From Aulostomus chinensis (taxonomy: Eukaryota > Chordata > Actinopteri > Syngnathiformes > Aulostomidae), in assembly GCA_037954235.1 (NCBI GenBank), contig JBBMOA010000002.1:14738509-14802508 (forward strand): a stretch of DNA of 64,000 nucleotides. Direction: 5' to 3'. Position 1 is the first letter of the stretch. Every line of letters begins with the position of its first letter. Positions 1 to 11,250 of the stretch are shown piece after piece. Under the pieces are notes generated by a model that saw only the letters and a list, made by a program, of their open reading frames with translations, had not been told where the DNA came from and made no database searches. The translations under genes and the position numbers were made by a program.

Positions 1-620
1 GGGACAAAAGATTGTCCTGTGACATTGTTTTTGGAACATTTATTTTGTGTCAAATTAGTTTGTTCAGTGTCACTGAATGAGGTATTTCTACGACAGTGTC
101 CTATGAACCCTGGTGAATACGATGTCATTGAAGCGTGTTACATACGTTAGACTCCACTCGTGCTGTACATTGATAGAGGATGTCTACAGTCTGGGATCCT
201 TTCTTGACTGCCATCCCAACACACACCACTAACACATCTTTGCTGGACAGTCACTGTGTATTTTTGCTGAATGATCCTTACCATGAAAATCGCCTGATTC
301 CTTTAGTCTACTTCCTGTTTTTTGTTTATTTATAAAATTGCTTACCTTCATCTCACCTTAAGTGGTTGGCAGCAAAAATTACCTTTTCATCTTGCACTAG
401 TGATATTGTCTGGAAGCTGGTGATACCAAAGACATGGCTGATTGTTGAATAATTTGAACAATATGTTCCTTGTGCTTGATGGAAGTAAATGTCAATGTTT
501 TATTCAGTGACATTTTTTAAAATTACTTTCTCACAGGTGTTGTGTGCACATTATTAAGACTACAACTTTTAAATAGTTGATGTGAAAAGGCTTGAAATAC
601 ATCGTAATATTTTTATTTTC
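1..620. other. Unique non-coding sequence
   Basis: AT-rich with no open frame of note, no repeat and no recognised motif. Confidence 0.6.
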
Positions 621-630
621 AAACACAAAG

Positions 631-1016
631 GGAGGTGTCACGATGGTGCAGTTGTCAGCACTGTGGCCTCACAGCAAGAAGGTTCCAGGTTCCAGTCCCA
701 GCTCCATCACAGGATCTTTCTGTGTGGAGTCTCCATGTTCTCCCTGTACCTGTGTGGGTTCTCTCTGGTACTCCAGCTTCCTCCCACAGTCCAAAGACAT
801 CAAGAGGGGACGAGGCTGATTGATACTCTAAATTGACTGTAGGTGTGACTGTGAGTGTGAATGGTTGTCTGTCTCTATGTGTTGATCCTGTGATGGACTG
901 GTGACCTGTCCAGGGTGAACCGCACCTCTCGCCTGAAGGTTGCTGGGATAGGCTCCACCCCCCCCCCCCCGCAACCCTTAACAGGAATAAGCGGAAGAAA
1001 ATGGATGGAAATGGAA
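631..1016 (+). mobile_element. V-SINE-type SINE, copy A
   Basis: A tRNA-like head (GGTGCAGTTGTCAGCACTG as A-box region, GGTTCCAGTCCC as B-box-like) is followed by the conserved V-SINE central block (TGTGTGGAGTCTCCATGTTC through CACAGTCCAAAGACATC). A tail domain ends in ATGGATGGAAATGG. A degenerate target duplication may flank it (AAACACAAAGG at 621-631, AAACATAAAAGG at 1015-1026). A C run interrupts the tail at about 958-970. Several small frames here on both strands are SINE shadows, not genes. Confidence 0.85.
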
Positions 1017-1026
1017 ACATAAAAGG

Positions 1027-4000
1027 ACTTAATAGCAGCCCTATCTTGAAAACTATACAGAAATTGTCTGTAAATTCTTAACTAGGTTAGTCACCAGAGA
1101 TTTTTATGCTGAGAAAATAATGTCATTCTTTTGGGAAGCAAGAGTAGATGCAGAACTGCAACTATCGCTGTAAAGGTCAAGTCATTCTGTCTCAATTGAC
1201 ACCTTTCACCGAAATAGAATGAAGAAATTCAAGAGGGATTCAAGAGACGTAAACTGCATCTTAGGGCTCTAATTTTTAACAATGCCTCTGGCTTCCTTAT
1301 GGATCAATGCAGAATTTGTTCTTAATAATCTTCTTATTCCATCATCCTTGGTGGTGTAATAATGATAAGAGATTTCATGAAACTGCTTTTTATTTTGCCC
1401 AGCTATCAGCTTGGCCATTTTCTGCTGCTCGTCTGCCACAGTCAGGTGGTCTGATGCTTTATTCAGCGTTTTGGCCTGCCATCCCTTTGCAGCTGATGAG
1501 GCCTTGACACCGGTCACAGCTCTATAACCAGCCCCTCTGCACTCCACTGTCAATTTCAAGCATAGCAGCCCTTTCTTCATCTCCTTTTTTATTGTTTGTC
1601 CCCTCTCCTGGCTTCTATTTCAGGGCTAATTTCATTCAGCTTCCTTTTCTATATGCTTCTACTAATGCTGCGATATCTTCATGAGCAGACATTAACTGTT
1701 TTTCATTGTTTTTGCACAAATAGCGAGAGAAACCATGCAGTCACAGTGAGTTTGCCTGAAATTTCATCCATTGTAACGTCACTCTCTTGTAGCCATGTTA
1801 TGTGTGCTGTAACTCATACTATGCAATCATTAAATCGTTTTTCTTCACAGCACCGAAACAAAGGGAAAGTGGATCAAAAAGGTTTCATTTTAGATATTTA
1901 AACACATCACATTAGACTGGAAGTGAAACGGTGTAAAGTGAACTTCACATTAGTTTTTTTAATCTGAAGTTTTTCATGGATGATTTAGATCACTTATACA
2001 TCTGTTCTCTCTTTCAGCAACAGTTTGTCCTCTAGCATTCGGACATTCTCATTGTATGTCAAATAAACAGGGGATGGAGGATGGGGGGGTTGGGGGCTTT
2101 GAGAGGATGTGAATTACTTGAAATGATGATGTATCTAACAAGATCAACCACTTTCTCTGCGTATCTTGTCAATCGATAGAACTCTGTGGTGCTTTTCAGG
2201 GTCCCTCCTTTCTCGGAATGCCATCTCATTGACTTGGTTTTTCTCTGTGTACTTCTGTCAGCTAAATGGTATTGTGGCATGAGCAATCGCTCACGAGGAG
2301 GCTTAACGAACATCAGGCGCAGAGCGCACGCTGGAAAAAAATCGTTCTATTAATTAATGGTGTAATTAAGGTTTTGTCATTGACATGCCACTAGCTGACA
2401 GGGATGGATGGGGTACTTGGTCCTGCAGCAGGCAGCAGCACATCGATAATGAATGGCAGCTATTACCAGCACGTTTGGGTGGTGATGGGGCCACCTGCAA
2501 AGGCTTGGCTTCCCCACCTCTCCTTGCTCTTTTTCCTCCCCAAGCCCTTTATCTGTTCTCAACACTTTGGTTTCCCATTTCTAACCTTATCCTTCATTTA
2601 GCATCACACCATGTCTGCCCCTTTTGCTCTAATGCAAATTGCAAGACCCCGGCTGCTCCAAATGCCTAAAATTAATGTCAGGTAATTTAACCAGAAATCC
2701 CTTTCCACCTAATATTTTCGTTGGCAATTACTGTTCTCCCAGGAAACCTGCTAGAAAATGTCTTATTGTGTTAATGCACAGTCCATCTGCATCGTCTGTG
2801 CCATAGTTTACCACCTGTGTCCCAGTACAGATATCTGTTAAACCTTTAGCTGTGTACAACTTCTAAACTGAGTCCAGCTGCACCACTTTAGAGATGCAGG
2901 GATTAAACATTAATGGGTGTTATATTAGCTTTAGTTGATGACACACCTTGTGTCAACACCAAAGGATGTTCAAAGCTGGAAAGCAACGAGAATATAAAAC
3001 AACAAAAACAACAACAATACACACCAACAAATAACAAATTGTGCTTTTCATGTGCAGCTGTTTTCTCTCATAAGCTAACTGAAATCTTAGAATCAACATC
3101 AATGATTCAGCCTTTAATTATTAAAACCAAAAGGATGGCATGTAATATTAAAACATCTTCAGGCACTCTACAGTTGTGTGTAGGAGGATGGTGGTGATGA
3201 CGAGGGACTGAATCTAATTCTAAGATAAGGGGATATTTTCATTTCCTATCGGGGGTGAGACTGAATGAGTTTTAAGTTTGAGGTCAGTGTCAAAAATGGC
3301 AGATTCATCAAGAAGCTAATTCTACAATTATACTATTTGACTACTAAAGATTTAAAGAACACAGAGGATCACCCCCCCCCCCCATATGTTTGTTTTACTC
3401 AACAAACACAGCATTTCACAATCTCTTTACACTTTTATGCTAGAATCTTCAGCATTTCCCTTGTGAGCTAGATGGTAGAAACAGAGCATTTGAAGGAGCC
3501 AGGGAGAAGATGCAAATGCTGCGCAGTGAAGGCAAGGGCTAAGATTTAAACCTGTGTGTGCTGTGAAGCTTGAGGTAGAAAATACCTGGCCTGCATGCTG
3601 CCAAATATGGCACCAAGCACAAAAGAATACAAAAGCAAGGAAATGAATGCAGTTTTGTGTGCTTCTTGGAGCAATAACCAAGCCAATTTGATAACCGACT
3701 CCTATCTTGAAAAGTCTGTAATTTTTGTCACATAAATGAGTTTCATTATGTATATATTTATAAAGCGCCTCCTTGAATTTAAATAAATACTTATGAGTAT
3801 TTAAAAATGTGTGTACATGTGTACGCCCATGTTCAAATACCACATTGATGTCTGCATGGTATTTTTTGCCCTGTAGCATAGCATGGAGACTCTGCCCACC
3901 ACCTGTAATGTAAGCACATATAGCTATAGGTCTTTTACTTATAAAAAGAATATTTTTTTAATCTAAATGATCTGTGGTATTTCATTCGTCACAAAAATTA

Positions 4001-4171
4001 GTGTACGAGAATGAAATGTTACTTTTTTTTTTTTTACAAATAATATTTTTAGGTTGTTTGGAAAAACCCTCCCCAGTTCAGTTAAATCAATATTTCGCAA
4101 TATCAGTCAGTATTTTTTTAAAAGAAAAAGTTGACTTATTGTGTTACTCTGACTAAAACAGGACTTTAAAT
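1027..4171. other. Non-coding intergenic sequence with candidate conserved element
   Basis: No gene. 2338-2790 is unique and rich in homeodomain-type cores (ATTAATTAATGG, TGTAATTAAGG) with a POU octamer ATGCAAAT at 2632-2639. A C run lies at about 3371-3382. The open frames here are short and have no recognisable domains. Confidence 0.45.
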
Positions 4172-5190
4172 CCATCAATTCATCCATCCATCCATCATTC
4201 ATGTTCAGCCACTTATCTGAAATTGGATCGCAGGGGTAGCAATTCTAGCAGGGAACCCCTGCCACATAATAAACCATCTATGGGGGGGAGGACCAGGGGA
4301 TCCTGAGGCATTCCAAGGCCAGTGTAAGAATGTAGCCCCTCCACCTTGTCCACAATTTGCTCTGCGGCCTCTTCCCAGCTTGATGTGCCTAAAACACCTC
4401 CCTGGGGAGGCGCCCAGGAGGCACAGTGACCAGATGCACAAACCACCTAAACAGACTTATTTTGACTTTATTCCGAGTCCCTCGGATGACCGAATTTCTC
4501 ATTTTCCCTGAGGAAGAGGCCATTCACCCTTCTGAGGAAAACCATTTTGGTAGCTTGTATTGACAGTCTGGTTCTTTCTGTTGTGACCCAAATTTCATGA
4601 CCGTAAGTGAAAGTAGGAATGAAGACTTAGATCGAGAGATTTGTCTTCTGGCTCAACTGTATTTTCGTATCAACGGCACAGAACAGCAAGCATCTCCTGC
4701 TCCGATTCTCCAGTCACGAGTCTCCACAGTTCCCTCACTTGAGAACAGGACCCCAAGATACTTAAACTCCTTCACCTGGGGTAAGAACTCATTCCCTGCC
4801 TAAAGTAGACAATCCACCTTATTTCCTGCTGAGAACCATGACCTCAGATTTAGAGGTGCTGGTCCTCATCCCAGGCACTTCACACTTGACCACAAACTGA
4901 TCCAGTGAGAGCTGAAGGTCACAGACCGATGATTCCAGCAGGACTACATCATCTGCAAAAAGCAGTGATGCATTCCTCAGCCCACTGAACTACAGCCCCT
5001 CACAGCAATGACTATGCCATGTCAAAATCACAAACAGGATTGGCGACAAGGCACAGCCCAGGTGGAGATCAACCCCTCCTGGCAATGAGTCCAACTCCTT
5101 GCTGAGAACACAACTCCTGCTTTGGGAGTACCTCACCCAATACTCCTGTAGCACCTCCTTTAATGTTCCTCAAGGTATCTGGTCGTAATG
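4172..5190 (-). mobile_element. Non-LTR retrotransposon relic (reverse transcriptase)
   Basis: Read on the minus strand, the element carries a reverse-transcriptase active-site box of FADD type (LLFADDVVLL, about 4942-4965), followed by DLQLSLDQF and TSKSEVMVLSRK, then a stop. The 3' end is at the low-coordinate side with an ATGGATGGATGG-type tail at about 4180-4200. It is a 5'-truncated dead copy with stops and shifts. The sequence resembles a non-LTR family common in teleosts; I do not assign the clade. Confidence 0.75.
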
Positions 5191-5615
5191 TTTACACAAT
5201 ATTGCACATATAAACATGAAATTGTAGCTGATCTTTTCAGAAAAACAAATGCCGATAATGTGGTTGGGGACAGTTTTATTCATGCATATACATACTTCAA
5301 AACACGTTGGCTTGATGTTCTGCATATATATAATATAGGTCAGTGTGGTAATACACCCAGAAGCTGAACAGTGCTAAGTTAAGGGAGATGTCATCGTGTC
5401 ATCATCAACAACAACAACAACAAAAAAAACGTTTCTGGATAAATGGTGGGACATGTACAGCACTGGCTTTTTTAACAATAATTTTAAAGCCGAGTTTGAC
5501 AAGGATGTGGCTTGCTGGTTGCAAATTTCTTTGTGACAGAAAGAGTGAACTAGAGGGACAATAGCAACCACCTACAAGGGGGTATACCGCCACCCACTGG
5601 TCAGGAGGTGGACAT

Positions 5616-6002
5616 CCATACATCCATGACTCCATCCATTTTCTTCCGCTTATCCTGTTAAGGGTCGCGGGGGGGGCTGGATCCTATCCCAGCAGCCTTC
5701 AGGCGAGAGGTGCGGTTCACCCTGGACAGGTCACCAGTCCATCACAGGACCAACACATAGAGACAGACAACCATTCACACTCACAGTCACACCTACGGTC
5801 AATTTAGAGTATCAATCAGCCTCGTCCCCTCTTGATGTCTTTGGACTGTGGGAGGAAGCTGGAAAACCAGAGAGAACCCACGCAGGAACAGGGAGAACAT
5901 GGAGACTCCACACAGAAAATCCTGTTCTGGAGCCGGGACTGGAACCCAGAGTCTTCTTGCTGTGAGGTGACAGTGCTGACCACTGCACTACCGTGCTGGC
6001 CA
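5616..6002 (-). mobile_element. V-SINE-type SINE, copy B, with intact target duplication
   Basis: Same family as copy A in reverse orientation. The TCCATCCATTTTCTTCCGC tail end is at 5630-5650 and the tRNA-like head ends at about 6002. It is flanked by an exact 11-bp direct repeat, GAGGTGGACAT, at 5605-5615 and 6003-6013. This defines both ends and indicates a fairly recent full-length insertion. Confidence 0.92.
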
Positions 6003-7704
6003 GAGGTGGACATAGTTCCACAAATAAAATATAAATTTCTCCAAATTCTTGTATATAGGGACAACAGCGGTCATCAAATTAAACGGCCCAATCAGACTTT
6101 ACCTATGCAGCGTCATAGTTACCATGTATATAAACCCACCAACTATCTCACTGTGACATATCTCAATAAGTGCTATGATTTGATCTATGTGTGTATTACC
6201 TGAAAATCCTTCATGGCTCCTTATCATGAAATGCAGGAATTATTGGCATCAATGCAAATAATGTGGAAAAACAGAAAGTAAATTGCTTTTCTTCTGGGGA
6301 AAGAGCCAGAGATAGTCTTATTGGTGAAGGTTTATCAGGCATAGAAATTAATCATTTCATCTCAGTGCCATCAGTGGTGTAGCAGTTCTTCAGCTATGCT
6401 CAGATTAAATCAATGAAGTGCATGCCATTGTACATTTTCCTCCCATGGACAGGCAGCCTTTTGCATCAGATATTGTCAACAAGGATTCCTGTGTTTTATG
6501 AGCATCCAGTCAAGGTTGCCTCTTGTTTGCGACTCCTGACAAGTTAACCTGCTATGTAACCTTCGTTACATCTCATTCTCCTCAAGTACCCGATTCCCTC
6601 CAATGTAATATCAGCTCACTGATATCAGCTGCACAAAGGAAATTAGTCATTTTAGGGAATCAATCATCCTCATATAAATTCCTTTATCAAGTTGACCTGT
6701 TTCTGGATGAAATATTATAGAGGACTTTTGATTCCCTGCTCAAGGGTTTAGCAATTTCCCTTTTTGAAGGTTGAACAAATTTGCTTTTTTGGTTGGTTAG
6801 TTTGCTCAGCATTCACATGATGTGCTGAATTTAATTTTCTGGAGATGTTGGATCTTTGGAACAGCTTAAGCATGCATTAAAAGTGGAAGCCTGAACCACA
6901 GTGAACCACTGGAAAGCATGAATCTCAACTTTATGAACTATATTTCAAATTATGTGCAGTGATTGGCTTTACCAAACAGGCTAGAAATACACTAAAAAGA
7001 ATGTGCAATTGTGTCAAAAGGAGTCAAACCCAGGGCTAAATCTGTTCAAATTTCAATTACCCTGTAGGTGGTAAGAGGAGGAGAGGAAAGAAGGATGAAG
7101 TGGAATGAGAAAAGAGAAGGGGGGGTTGTCACTGAAATGCGAGAGAAGCTATATCAGTCTGATCAGTCATCCGTCCTCCTCCAATCTCCTGATAAAGCAG
7201 GTACTGCAGGAGGTGAAACGATGTGTATCAAAACCTCATGAAGATCGATGGCATATCTGCCAGCTTTGAGAGAGACAAAAGAGGACGCGTGCAAGAAATA
7301 AAAAAGTATCGTGGGCTATCTAAATTGGTCAACACAGAAGTGACAACAACGAGGAGAAAGAGGAAATTGCGGGCTATTAAAAAGTATGAGGGAAGAAGAA
7401 TTATTTCTTCCGCCTGTTAACACAATGCTAGGAGATGTGGAAAATAAGTCCCAGAGAATTGATGGAGGGCTGTAATCAGAATTCAGTGGAATCTTGAGCA
7501 GGTGTGTTTATGTACATAGCGCTTAGGCAAACAGCAGAGCGACAGGTGATATCAGCTTTAAGAGCTTAACGGGTCTTCAGATGTAGAGGTCATGTATTGG
7601 TTTGACAAACAGCCACCATTTCCATTTTCACCTCATCCTCATGCCATTATTACAGAATTTACTCAGGCGGCCGTCTATTAGATTCTCAATAACAAAAGGG
7701 ATGG

Positions 7705-7710
<6 letters not shown>

Positions 7711-7743
<33 letters not shown>
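7711..7743 (+). repeat. (GT)n microsatellite
   Basis: Uninterrupted GT run of about 16 units. Confidence 0.97.
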
Positions 7744-7746
<3 letters not shown>

Positions 7747-8006
7747 CATATGTTAAGAATACCTCTAACAAGAATAAAACATTGAGATTTCCAAAACCAG
7801 CAGAGAATTAATTAAAATGACAAAATACTATAATAGAAAGACAACAATAAAATGCAAATGATGTCCCTGGACTGATATCTATTTAGATAGATGTAAACCA
7901 GTTTATTTTTAGTTCGCTTCTCTTAACTGTGAATGTTGTAACTGTAGTAAAGAAAAACATATTCATTCCAACATGTTAGGCATATGCATTTTTCATGTGC
8001 ATTTTG

Positions 8007-8008
<2 letters not shown>

Positions 8009-8044
<36 letters not shown>
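8009..8044 (+). repeat. (TA)n microsatellite
   Basis: Uninterrupted TA run of 18 units. Confidence 0.97.
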
Positions 8045-8048
<4 letters not shown>

Positions 8049-8184
8049 CAGTCTTTAATCATACAGCTGTCAAAGACATCCTTTGATTTTAAAACACTTA
8101 CAGCTGTTTGAGGCCAGAGTGATGCTGTTTTTGCTACTGATAAGACTCTTATCATCTCCACCGTGCCTAAATAACAGTGTAAAA

Positions 8185-8246
8185 CAAACATAATAAGGTC
8201 TTCACCTGAAGTACCTTCAGGCTCAGGCCCTAAAAAACTAGCGAGA
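8185..8246 (+). repeat. Dispersed hairpin repeat, copy 1
   Basis: 49 bp (8185-8233) match 54310-54358 with two differences. The shared block contains a near-perfect hairpin, CCTGAAG-TAC-CTTCAGG, at 8205-8221, followed by GGCTCAGGCCCTAA (8220-8233). Weaker similarity runs on to about 8246. It looks like the end of a dispersed repeat family. Confidence 0.8.
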
Positions 8247-8313
8247 CAGAAAATGTGTGCTGATTACGAAGAGAAAAACTCCTGCATTAATTTACAACTT
8301 AACATTTCAGTCA

Positions 8314-8366
8314 GTCCGACCTTCATCAGACCGAAACGTCACGTAGATACCTGATGAAGGTCGGAC
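8314..8366. repeat. 16-bp inverted repeat with hammerhead-like core motifs
   Basis: GTCCGACCTTCATCAG (8314-8329) and its exact reverse complement CTGATGAAGGTCGGAC (8351-8366) flank a 21-nt loop. The loop region includes GAAACGTC (8333-8340). CTGATGA (8351-8357) and GAAA with a following GTC are the conserved core blocks of hammerhead ribozymes. Here they occur in permuted order, with GACC (8329-8332) and GGTC (8359-8362) able to pair as stem II. Stem I is not evident, so activity is doubtful. It may be a relic of a retroelement end. Confidence 0.55.
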
Positions 8367-8371
8367 AAACT

Positions 8372-10519
8372 CAGTCAGATCTTCTACAAAAACGTATTAT
8401 TTTAAAAGTTATAGATTTGTATACACACATTATATTAAACTATTAAGAAAAGATTGTTTATTTCTTATAAGCACAGTCAGATATTAAGACAAACTACACT
8501 CGGTTGAATGTTTGTAGCCGTGACAAAAGCGCTACTGTAGACAGGTGCTCTCTCGTTCAGTTATCATCAAATGTGGGAGGGGCTACAGCTGGCAGGGAGG
8601 TGCTTGTCATTAAGTTGATAAAAAAAACAAATGGAGAGTTAAGAGGCTGCAACCGTATATGCACAGCAGACATGTTCCTATTTAAAGCTGTGCTGCCTAT
8701 ATTTGTATCAACAAGCTTTCGCTACAGACATTTATTTGTAAATGTGTTAAACTTCCTTTTCATAAACTACAAAAGAATTTATGAACAAATGCCTTATAAA
8801 AGAAAAAGGTGGAACATTTAATTCTGTGGGTAAATGAGTGAAAAAAGGCTTGTAGTTATTCTGGCAGCATCCTCCCACAGAATAAGTTTGGAAATTCTAA
8901 TGTGTTTGATTTAGACACAAGGGGCTTTTGTTGTCTGTGTGACAACTGGAGGAGCGCCAGCAACGGGCCTTCCCACTCTTCATGTAGCCAGACACAAGTG
9001 ATGCACAAAGTGCTCTTTTACTCATTTCTCCCAGACAATAATGGAGCCTCAATATAACCACTTTTTGTTTCTGGATTTTTCATGGTGAATCTTGTGATCT
9101 AACAAACAATTAATTATCTTTGCTCCAATTCTGCAAGCATGACAGCTTGAGGGCAGTGACGGTAGACGCAGAAATGAAGGTCAACCATGAACACCAGAGG
9201 TTTACAAGGAGTTTGACGACGCGTTCTCGTCCCGCAACGTCAAACAGCAGCATTCCCCGTCTTATGATGTGTTCCTTTCATCTCGGAATTTGGATGTTGG
9301 AACTGAGAGTTAAGTCTAAACTGAACTGATCACGTTCCAGTGGAAGATGGGAGAAGCCCTCCACCAACAACAAACACACGTTGTGGGTATTTTGTGTGTA
9401 TAAATGTTATAGCAACATGTCTATAGGTAGAAGATGAACAGTACTGCTATGTATTAGCAAATAAGCGCTAAAAACAGTATATTTCACAAAAATGTATTCA
9501 CACTAGTGATGCCAGAGCAGCCTGGGGTCTAAAAACATCCAACTTCCAAGTTCAGCTGGAACGCAGCATCATAGCAGTGCACAAGTCACCCTTTGGGGTC
9601 TGTAAAAGATGCAGCCACCTCTCAACTGATGTCAATGTCAAAAACCTACTATTTATTATTTATTCTAAGTCAGATTTTGAAATCATTTTAAAGTGAGAAA
9701 GTCCAGGTAAGGAGGTGAAAAAGGCTTCCCACAAAGAGCGTTTGTCAAATACCGTTGAGACTTTAACTGCCACAGCATCACTGTAAACAGACTGTGACCA
9801 TAAACGACGTAGGACACCCACCACAAACATTTACTGCTTTTTTTTATGACATATCAACACAATGGTTAAAGTCTGGTCAGGTTTAAACCTCATGCCTCAT
9901 ACAACCTCATATGGTGGCTGCAGCTGCTTTGAGCATCTCGTGATGACGTGAAGGGCATCGTATCTTCTTTTCTTTGAATAACTTTACAAAATAGAACACT
10001 GAAGTAACAGAAGAGTGCACAAAACTCTACACTTCCTGAAAATAATCAGGGAAATGTTGATTATGTTAAGGAAAATATTGATATCCTCACAAACTGATTG
10101 ACATATGAGCGTTTGAGTAAACAGCATAACAAATGAGCAGCACAGTCTTCCCACTCAGTATAGACCAGTTCCATCACCAGGATGAACATGTGAAGCAGGA
10201 CCGCAGCTCATTACTTAGAAGAAACAGAATGATAAATAAAGCTACAAGCAGCCATGAGGAAGCCAGGAAGTCGAGCAGGGTAGAGTCGCCACGGTAACTT
10301 GATCTGATTGCACTAAACTTGTGGCCGTAAATACAACAAGTTCTATGTTATGGGCCAAATATTTAGATCAACTGAGATAAACCCTGTTGTCTTACATGTA
10401 TCATGGCATACATAATCATACAATATTGTATGTCAAAAAAAGTTGTGCTGGTTCTAGATGGGAAGCAATGCACTACTTTAGCTCTCAGCAAGACCATCTG
10501 TGGAGGGAGGTGTGATAGT
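8372..10519. other. Non-coding intergenic sequence
   Basis: No gene. Frames up to about 105 codons show no domain. AAAGCTACAAGCAGCCATGA at about 10239 weakly resembles the repeat head at 54.75 kb. Confidence 0.5.
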
Positions 10520-10530
10520 GGTGCTCCCAG

Positions 10531-10754
10531 TGCTTAATTTGTAAATCATAAGGTACCGGAATGCAAAGTACATATGACACCCCAGCGGTGACGAGATGGA
10601 CACAGGTCCCGGAACGCACAGAAAAAAAACATGTAAAACCATTGCTTAATTTGTAAATCATAAGGTGCCAGAAGGCTAAGTACATATGACGGCTCAGGGG
10701 TGAGAGAGGGGCTCAGGTCCCGGAACGTATCCAGAAAACAACACACAAATGCCC
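10531..10754. repeat. 112-bp tandem duplication at hAT left end
   Basis: The subterminal sequence starting TGCTTAATTTGTAAATCATA occurs at 10531 and again at 10643, a period of 112 bp. Both copies continue through AGTACATATGAC and CAGGTCCCGGAACG with point differences. The duplicated part includes most of the terminal inverted repeat. Confidence 0.85.
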
Positions 10755-11085
10755 ACTTGCCATGATGTGGGACTTACAAGCCTCCTTTTCAAATAATATC
10801 CATGGTATAAATGTTATGACGACAATTCACAGTTATTTAGCCTCCTCTGCGCAGCACAGGTGAATGCCCACATCACCACAGGTGGGACTTAAGAGTCTAC
10901 AGTCAGCAATTCCTTTCTAAACAGGTCCAACTTGTAAAACAAACAAAAAAGAGCTCACAATAAATCACAAATCTTCCATTATTATTATTACGGTATTTAA
11001 AGATTGGCACGGCGGCCTATTATTAGACGGTATCCTCACCTTTAGCTGTCCAAGACACCCCACATCCCGTTAGACCCGGCTAGGC

Positions 11086-11250
11086 TCACTGGAGGTGAGC
11101 CAGGCTAGCTGTGGCGGCGCTAGCCTCCTGCTGCAGCCGGTTTTGATCGTCAACATGACCGCTGCAGCTGCCCTCGTCGCCGCTTGTGGAGGCTTTTCTG
11201 ACTCTTCCTTCCTTTTGAAAAAACAGCACATTTAACTGTCTTTTTGACAT
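11086..11250 (-). pseudogene. Possible relic of hAT transposase N-terminus (54 codons)
   Basis: Inside the hAT element, on the minus strand, an open frame starts at the ATG at 11250 (MSKRQLNVLFFQKEGR...) and stops at 11086-11088. The N-terminus resembles the short leader found before the BED zinc finger in some hAT transposases, but no zinc finger or catalytic domain follows. It is either a truncated relic or chance. Confidence 0.3.

Larger units (their letters stand above)
6014..8184. other. Non-coding intergenic sequence with candidate conserved element
   Basis: No gene. 6220-6720 is repeat-free and includes a POU octamer ATGCAAAT at 6252-6259. 7070-7420 is purine-rich. GT and TA microsatellites end the stretch. 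Confidence 0.45.

Noticed and set aside
655..1020. 121-codon minus-strand frame
   Set aside because: Antisense of SINE copy A; similar frames occur at the other SINE copies.
3427..3879. 150-codon minus-strand frame
   Set aside because: No domain, low-complexity composition and no splice or family support; taken as chance.
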